This document shows, piece after piece, positions 59,419 through 64,000 of a DNA stretch of 64,000 bases. The position numbers and the translations under genes were made by a program. The DNA is from Pseudomonas putida (lineage in GTDB: Bacteria > Pseudomonadota > Gammaproteobacteria > Pseudomonadales > Pseudomonadaceae): NCBI RefSeq assembly GCF_003228315.1, contig NZ_CP029693.1:806001-870000 (forward strand). Direction: 5' to 3'. The notes under the pieces were generated by a model, which was given only the letters and a program-made list of their open reading frames with translations, had not been told where the DNA came from and made no database searches. The number at the start of each line of letters is the position of its first letter. Position 1 is the stretch's first letter.

Positions 59419-60558
59419 TCAGACGCGCAATTGCGCCTGTAGCGCGGCCGCACAAGCGGCCTCGTGGCTGTCGCTGCCGCCCAGGAGCAAGTCCGCGACG
59501 ATGGCCCGTTTGTAGTAGTGCCCGACCAGGTACTCCTCGGTCACGCCAATGCCGCCGTGCAACTGGATGCCCTGGCCGCAAACGGACTTCGCCGCGCGGC
59601 AAATGAGCATCTTGCTGCCCGAAACGGTTTTGTCGCGGGCGACCTCATCATCATTGACCATGGCGGCGAGGGCCGCGTGCAGGCTCGAACGGGCCAGCTC
59701 CAGCTCCGCCGCCATATCCGCCATGCGGTGCTGCAAAGCCTGGAAAGTGCCGATGGGCACACCGAACTGTTGGCGCACCTTGAGGTAATCGGCCGTGACT
59801 TCGATGGTTTTTTCCATCGCACCGATCAGCTCTGCGCACAGGGCTACGATGCCGTGGGCCAGGCCTTGTCGTAACCCGGACAGGCCTTGCCCCGCCTCGC
59901 CAAGCAAGGCGTCCGCGCCGACTTCTACGCCATCGAAATGCAGCTCCTGCGCCCACGTACCGTCGTGCAATGGCAGCGTCTGGCAGGTCAGGCCTGGGCG
60001 ATCTGCATCCACCAACAGCAGGCTGATACCCGGTGTCTGCGGTATCTGCGCCGAAACGATGAACGCCTTCGCACCCTCGGCGCCCAGCACCAGAGTCTTG
60101 CGTCCGGACAGGCGAAAACCGTGTTCCTGACGCTCGGCCCGCAGGGTGACGGGCAACGGCATGCCCCGTGATTGCGCCTCGCTGTAGGCCAGCGCGATAC
60201 GGTACGTGCCGTCGGCCAGTTGCGGCAGCAGGCGTGCTTTTTGCGTGTCGCTGCCCGCCGCCAACAGCGTCTGGGCCGCCAGCACACCACAGGCCATGAA
60301 GGGTTCCAGTACCAGTCCGCGCCCCAGTTCCTGGGCAATGATCACCGTGTCCACCAGCGAGCCACCAAGCCCACCGTATTCTTCCGGTAACGCGGCCATC
60401 AGCCAGCCGTTGGCGGCGAACAGGCCCCAGTTGTCCGCACTACCGTTTTTGCCTGTCTTGAGCAGGGCGGTACGCGCCTCGAAACTGTAGGCCTTGTCCA
60501 CATAGCGTCGCAGGCTGTCCTGCAACAGTTGTTGTTCCGAAGTGAATTCGAAATCCAT
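59419..60558 (-). CDS. Acyl-CoA dehydrogenase, subunit 1
   Basis: 379 residues (MDFEFTSEQQLLQDSLRRYV). N-terminal helices, a beta domain with IALAYSEAQSRGMPLPVTLR, and a C-terminal FAD domain with IQLHGGIGVTEEYLVGHYYK. Together with the next gene upstream (15 bp apart) it forms a pair of unequal acyl-CoA dehydrogenases. Such pairs form alpha2-beta2 enzymes in degradation of steroid and other bulky side chains, where one subunit keeps the catalytic Glu and the other contributes FAD contacts. Which subunit is which was not settled here. Confidence 0.9.
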   Translation of the reverse strand: MDFEFTSEQQLLQDSLRRYVDKAYSFEARTALLKTGKNGSADNWGLFAANGWLMAALPEEYGGLGGSLVDTVIIAQELGRGLVLEPFMACGVLAAQTLLAAGSDTQKARLLPQLADGTYRIALAYSEAQSRGMPLPVTLRAERQEHGFRLSGRKTLVLGAEGAKAFIVSAQIPQTPGISLLLVDADRPGLTCQTLPLHDGTWAQELHFDGVEVGADALLGEAGQGLSGLRQGLAHGIVALCAELIGAMEKTIEVTADYLKVRQQFGVPIGTFQALQHRMADMAAELELARSSLHAALAAMVNDDEVARDKTVSGSKMLICRAAKSVCGQGIQLHGGIGVTEEYLVGHYYKRAIVADLLLGGSDSHEAACAAALQAQLRV

Positions 60559-60573
60559 AGCGGTTTCCTGAGA

Positions 60574-61770
60574 TCAGAGTTGGAACAGCATCTTGGCGAT
60601 AATGCCGCGCTGCACTTCGCTGGTGCCGCCGTAAATCGTCGAGGCGCGCCGCAGGAACATGTCATTGCTGATCCCCCTTGCCAGTGCCTGCTGCGGGAAC
60701 GACTGTTCCGGGCCTGCCTCATGGGGATGCGGATAGGCAATCGCGCCGTAGTCGCCCAGTGCCTCGATCTGCGCCTCGGTGATGCGCTGCTGCAATTCGG
60801 TGGCGCGGATCTTGAGCATCGAACCCAGTGTGTGCGACGCCGGATTGTGCTGTTGTTCCAGGCGCGCAACCCGCTGCACCAGCATTTCGATGGCTTGCAG
60901 TTCGGCGTCAAGGCGCGCCAGCTTCAGCGCGAATTCCGGGCGTTCGAAAAGCGCCTGCTCGCCCACCCGCAACGTCGTGCCGATCAGCTGCAGCTCGCGC
61001 AGGTAGCGTTTGAGTTCAGGTAGATCGGCAACGGTGGCGTGTTCGTTGTTGAGCAAGAACTTGGTGATGCTCCAGCCCTGTCCTTCCACGCCAATCAAGT
61101 TGCCGACCGGCACCCGCACGTTGTCGAAGAAGGTTTCATTCAAGTGATGGGCATCGTCGATGCTGCGGATCGGGCGTACGGTAATACCGGGTGTACGCAT
61201 GTCCACCAGCAAAAAGCTGATCCCCGCTTGCTTCTTCACATCCGGGTTGGTGCGTACCAGCAAGAAGATCCAGTCCGCGTGATGCGCATAGCTGGTCCAG
61301 ATTTTCTGTCCATTGACCACGTAGTGGTCACCATCGCGCTCGGCACGAGTGCGCAGCGATGCCAGGTCGGAACCGGAGCCCGGCTCGGAAAAACCCTGGC
61401 ACCACAGGCGCTCGCCATTAAGCACCGGCGGCAGGTGCTCGGCCTTTTGTTCCGGTGTGGCAAACGCGTTGAGCACGGGACCGAGCATCTTGTGCACGAA
61501 TCCATCTTGCGTTGGCGTGCCGGCAGCGCTGCATTCGTCATCGAACACAAGGATCTGCGGCACCGACCAACCGGTACCGCCGTGCTCCTTGGGCCAGTAA
61601 GGCGCACCCCAGCCGCGCGCCGTGAGGAGTTTTTGCCAGCGCATGATCTGTTCTCGCGGCGAGCGGGCGCAGCGCTGTTGCCCCTTCAAATCCGCCGGGA
61701 CCTGGTCGCGCAGGAAGCTGCGCACTTGCTCGCGGAACGCTTCGAGGCTGGCGTCAGGTTGAAAATCCAT
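60574..61770 (-). CDS. Acyl-CoA dehydrogenase, subunit 2
   Basis: 398 residues from the ATG at 61770 (MDFQPDASLEAFREQVRSFL). LWCQGFSEPGSGSDLASLRT and HYVVNGQKIWTSYAHHADWI are the FAD- and substrate-binding middle motifs; MFLRRASTIYGGTSEVQRGI is the C-terminal FAD motif. Typical of the FadE17/FadE26-like group that works in heteromers. 13 bp after the thiolase gene. Confidence 0.92.
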   Translation of the reverse strand: MDFQPDASLEAFREQVRSFLRDQVPADLKGQQRCARSPREQIMRWQKLLTARGWGAPYWPKEHGGTGWSVPQILVFDDECSAAGTPTQDGFVHKMLGPVLNAFATPEQKAEHLPPVLNGERLWCQGFSEPGSGSDLASLRTRAERDGDHYVVNGQKIWTSYAHHADWIFLLVRTNPDVKKQAGISFLLVDMRTPGITVRPIRSIDDAHHLNETFFDNVRVPVGNLIGVEGQGWSITKFLLNNEHATVADLPELKRYLRELQLIGTTLRVGEQALFERPEFALKLARLDAELQAIEMLVQRVARLEQQHNPASHTLGSMLKIRATELQQRITEAQIEALGDYGAIAYPHPHEAGPEQSFPQQALARGISNDMFLRRASTIYGGTSEVQRGIIAKMLFQL

Positions 61771-61783
61771 TGCGCTTCCCCTG

Positions 61784-62971
61784 TCAGTCTTTGCGGTACA
61801 GGGTGACGACGCAGGCGCCACCAATACCGACGTTATGTTGCAACGCGATGCGCGCACCCTCGACCTGGCGCTGCTCGGCGCGGCCACGCAGTTGCTGGAC
61901 CAGCTCGGTGCATTGCGCCAGGCCTGTCGCCCCGATCGGGTGGCCCTTGGATAGCAGGCCGCCGGACGGGTTGACCACGTATTGACCGCCATAGGTGTTG
62001 TCGCCATCGTCGACGAACTTCTGCGCCCCGCCTTCCGGGCACAGACCCAGGGACTCATAGGTCAGCAACTCGTTCTGGGCGAAGCAGTCGTGCAGCTCGA
62101 CGACGTGCACGTCTTCGGCGCCGATGCCGGCCATTTCATAGGCTTTGCGCGCTGCGGCACGAGACATCGAGTAACCGGCCACATCACGCATGTCGCCTGA
62201 TTTGAACGTTTCCGCACCATCGGTGGTCAGTGCCTGGCCGGCGATTGACACGCTGCGATCCAGACCATGCTTCAACGCATAGGCTTCGCTGCACAACACC
62301 ACCGCGGCCGCACCGCAGGTCGGTGGGCAAGCCATCAGGCGAGTCATGACGCCAGGCCACACCACCTGGTCGGCCATCACTTCTTCAGTGGTGACTACTT
62401 TGCGGAACACGGCTTTGGGGTTGTTGGCCGCGTGACGGCTGGCCTTGGCGCGAATCTTGGCAAAGGTTTCCAGCGGAGTGCCGAAGCGCTGCATGTGCTC
62501 CACGCCGGCACTGCCGAAAATTCGCAGGGCCGCCGGAATTTGCGCAGCACCGGGAATCGCTTCGTCACATTGATCGAGGAACAGTTCCAGCGGGCTCGGG
62601 CGATCCGGGAAAGCACTGCCGATGGCGCCGGGGATCATCTGTTCGAACCCGAAGGCCAGGACGATATCCACCATGCCGCTGGCGATGGCCTGGTTGGCCA
62701 GGTACAAGGCCGATGAACCACTGGCGCAGTTGTTATTGACGTTCAACACCGGAATGCCAGTCATGCCAACGTTGTAGAGCACACGCTGGCCACAGGTGGA
62801 GTCACCGAACACAAAGCTGGCATACGCCTGCTGCACCGATTCGTAACCGACGCCGGCATCTGCCAGGGCCAGGCGCACGGCCTGCTCACCCATGACCGCA
62901 TAGGTTTCGCTCTGGCCGGGTTTTACGAAGGGGATCATGCCGACACCCGCAACGACGACTTTCTGCATCAT
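61784..62971 (-). CDS. SCP-x-type thiolase
   Basis: 395 residues (MMQKVVVAGVGMIPFVKPGQ). Nucleophile in NNNCASGSSALYLANQAIA (Cys about 83), HDCFAQNELLTYE, NPSGGLLSKGHPIGATGLAQ (catalytic His) and HNVGIGGACVV (second Cys). All catalytic groups are kept, so a true thiolase rather than an Ltp2-like aldolase is likely. It cleaves 3-ketoacyl-CoA after hydration and dehydrogenation; no 3-hydroxyacyl-CoA dehydrogenase is in the window. First gene of the four-gene operon, with the CCCC-N9-GGGG motif 110 bp upstream. Confidence 0.92.
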   Translation of the reverse strand: MMQKVVVAGVGMIPFVKPGQSETYAVMGEQAVRLALADAGVGYESVQQAYASFVFGDSTCGQRVLYNVGMTGIPVLNVNNNCASGSSALYLANQAIASGMVDIVLAFGFEQMIPGAIGSAFPDRPSPLELFLDQCDEAIPGAAQIPAALRIFGSAGVEHMQRFGTPLETFAKIRAKASRHAANNPKAVFRKVVTTEEVMADQVVWPGVMTRLMACPPTCGAAAVVLCSEAYALKHGLDRSVSIAGQALTTDGAETFKSGDMRDVAGYSMSRAAARKAYEMAGIGAEDVHVVELHDCFAQNELLTYESLGLCPEGGAQKFVDDGDNTYGGQYVVNPSGGLLSKGHPIGATGLAQCTELVQQLRGRAEQRQVEGARIALQHNVGIGGACVVTLYRKD

Positions 62972-63081
62972 GTCTTACTCCTCAACAGTGGAAATCCTGC
63001 CGGCTCCTGGGCATTTTCCGGCTTATCGGGCCGGACGGCGGGTTTTGAGTCTCAAGGATAGGCAGCCCCGAAGTCCTGCCG

Positions 63082-63099
63082 CCCCTCCCCATTTGGGGG
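63082..63099. promoter_or_regulatory. CCCC-N9-GGGG motif upstream of the thiolase operon
   Basis: CCCCTCCCCATTTGGGGG, in the 129-bp gap between the crotonase stop and the thiolase start. Best-matched partner is 55480-55499. Confidence 0.5.
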
Positions 63100-63100
63100 T

Positions 63101-63907
63101 TTATGGCTGTGGCAGTTTCGCGCCAAGGTAGGGCAAGCCTTCCTTGCCGAGAAAGCGTCGTACGGCTTCGGCATGGTATCGACTGGCCCCGCACAGCGAC
63201 TGCGCGCAAGCCTCGAACTGGGTCATCGCCTGACGGTCCGTCTCGAACGAGCGATTGAGCAGGGTCTTGGCCAATCCTAGCGCATCGGACGGCGCGTCAT
63301 CGAACTGGGCGGCGAACTGCAAGGCGCTGTCCAGCAGCTGATCCTGCGAGACGATGACCTGCGCCAAACCAAGCTCCAGCGCTTGCTGTGCATCTACCGC
63401 CCGTGCGCAAAAAATCAGCTCCTTGGCCTTCGCCAGCCCGACCAGGCGCGGCAGTACGTACAGCATCGACAGGTCCGGCACCAGCCCCAGGCTCAAGAAG
63501 GTAGGTAATAGCCGCACCCGTGGCGTCACGAACATGAAATCCGCGGCCAGGGCCAGGGAAAACCCGGCGCCCACCGCTGCGCCGTCAACTGCCGCGATCA
63601 CAGGTTTTTGCAGGTCGACCAGACCGGCGAACCATTCATGAAAGCCCAGCACCAGCTTGCGCCCGGCGAACGTGCCATCTTCGCCCTCCTCCAGGCTGCC
63701 CAGGTCGAAGCCCGAGCAGAATGAACCGCCGGCGCCGGTCAACACAATCGAGCGAACCGAGTGATCATCCCGCGCTGCCATCAATGCGGCCGGCAGGGCT
63801 TCGTTGATGGCGGCCTCGAACGCATTCTTTTTCTGCGGCCGGTTCAGGGTGATCAGCGCGGTCTTGCCGATCTTTTCATACAGCACTGCACTGTCAGTCA
63901 CGTCCAT
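63101..63907 (-). CDS. Enoyl-CoA hydratase/isomerase (crotonase family)
   Basis: 268 residues from the ATG at 63907 (MDVTDSAVLYEKIGKTALIT) with AGGAGG before it. Crotonase signatures: LTGAGGSFCSGFDLGSLEEG and VIAAVDGAAVGAGFSLALAA (oxyanion hole), then LSLGLVPDLSMLYVLPRLVG. It might be a hydratase, isomerase or ring-opening member; the second acidic residue of true hydratases is not clear. It starts 69 bp after the partial gene at the window edge. Confidence 0.9.
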   Translation of the reverse strand: MDVTDSAVLYEKIGKTALITLNRPQKKNAFEAAINEALPAALMAARDDHSVRSIVLTGAGGSFCSGFDLGSLEEGEDGTFAGRKLVLGFHEWFAGLVDLQKPVIAAVDGAAVGAGFSLALAADFMFVTPRVRLLPTFLSLGLVPDLSMLYVLPRLVGLAKAKELIFCARAVDAQQALELGLAQVIVSQDQLLDSALQFAAQFDDAPSDALGLAKTLLNRSFETDRQAMTQFEACAQSLCGASRYHAEAVRRFLGKEGLPYLGAKLPQP

Positions 63908-63976
63908 TTCCTCCTGATGCGGCATCGGCCGGTGATGCCCGGCCGTGCTCAAGGTTGGGATTGCCCAGCGGGTCAA

Positions 63977-64000
63977 TTACAGGTTGCGGGCGATGATCAC
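63977..64000 (-). CDS. Partial gene at the window edge (last seven codons)
   Basis: Reverse strand reads VIIARNL and a TAA at 63977-63979. Same strand and spacing as the operon, so probably another pathway gene. Too short to identify. Confidence 0.4.
   Translation of the reverse strand: MIIARNL

Noticed and set aside
1..64000. tRNA or rRNA genes, classical CRISPR arrays or a replication initiator
   Set aside because: None was recognised on either strand; no tRNA-like attachment site was found at the element ends.

Overview
The window looks like Pseudomonas DNA. Evidence: two MvaT/MvaU-type H-NS proteins (a family typical of pseudomonads), a Tn4651/Tn4652-family transposon, Pseudomonas-type REP palindromes (57148-57251), a site close to the Pseudomonas dif sequence (48213-48240), and a GC-rich catabolic operon at the right end. 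Whether it is chromosome or a large plasmid cannot be decided from the sequence.

Layout. (1) 1-4592: AT-richer, decayed flank with a Sir2 fragment, a TnsB/Mu-like transposase remnant, a tandem pair of MvaT-like genes (the first has no DNA-binding domain) and the 3' half of a tyrosine-recombinase-like gene. (2) 4593-47237: a 42.6-kb Tn4651-family transposon with about 48-bp inverted repeats and a 5-bp duplication (CAGTC). It splits the recombinase-like gene, whose 5' half is at 47238-48042. Its core is tnpA-tnpC at the left and tnpS/tnpT plus three accessory genes at the right. (3) 48043-49994: mostly non-coding, with the dif-like site, repeats and hairpins. (4) 49995-64000: an autotransporter, then a CoA-dependent degradation cluster (porin, acyl-CoA ligase, DUF1329 protein, MaoC hydratase, two acyl-CoA dehydrogenases, SCP-x-type thiolase, crotonase).

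The large transposon is a nest. From left to right it holds: a sulfide/persulfide module (dioxygenase, DUF2892 protein, BigR-like regulator, two YeeE/YedE proteins, a broken TauE gene); a Tn5501-like transposon (11648-24303) with a Gp49/HTH toxin-antitoxin pair and an HD-GYP gene, itself split by a complete Tn5393 (strA-strB, 12385-17854); a truncated plasmid primase; an MFS efflux pump with a TetR regulator; a Tn5563-like transposon (28504-34756) with mercury-transport genes and an RHH/PIN toxin-antitoxin pair; a stretch with a cut LysR gene, a frameshifted uracil-DNA glycosylase, cytochrome P460, an AhpD-like protein and an AraC regulator; integron and IS91 scars; and a 3.1-kb pair of Tn1721-type inverted repeats (38964-42074) that encloses a cupin-TetR-SDR-OsmC operon but no transposase.

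Points most worth checking: the 12 x 7-bp repeat in the HD-GYP gene, which puts it out of frame in a way that losing one unit would correct; the transposase-less redox cassette with two matching operators; the dif-like site beside the split recombinase gene; the truncated MvaT partner; and a CCCC-N9-GGGG motif shared by the ligase and thiolase promoters, with a weaker copy upstream of DUF1329.
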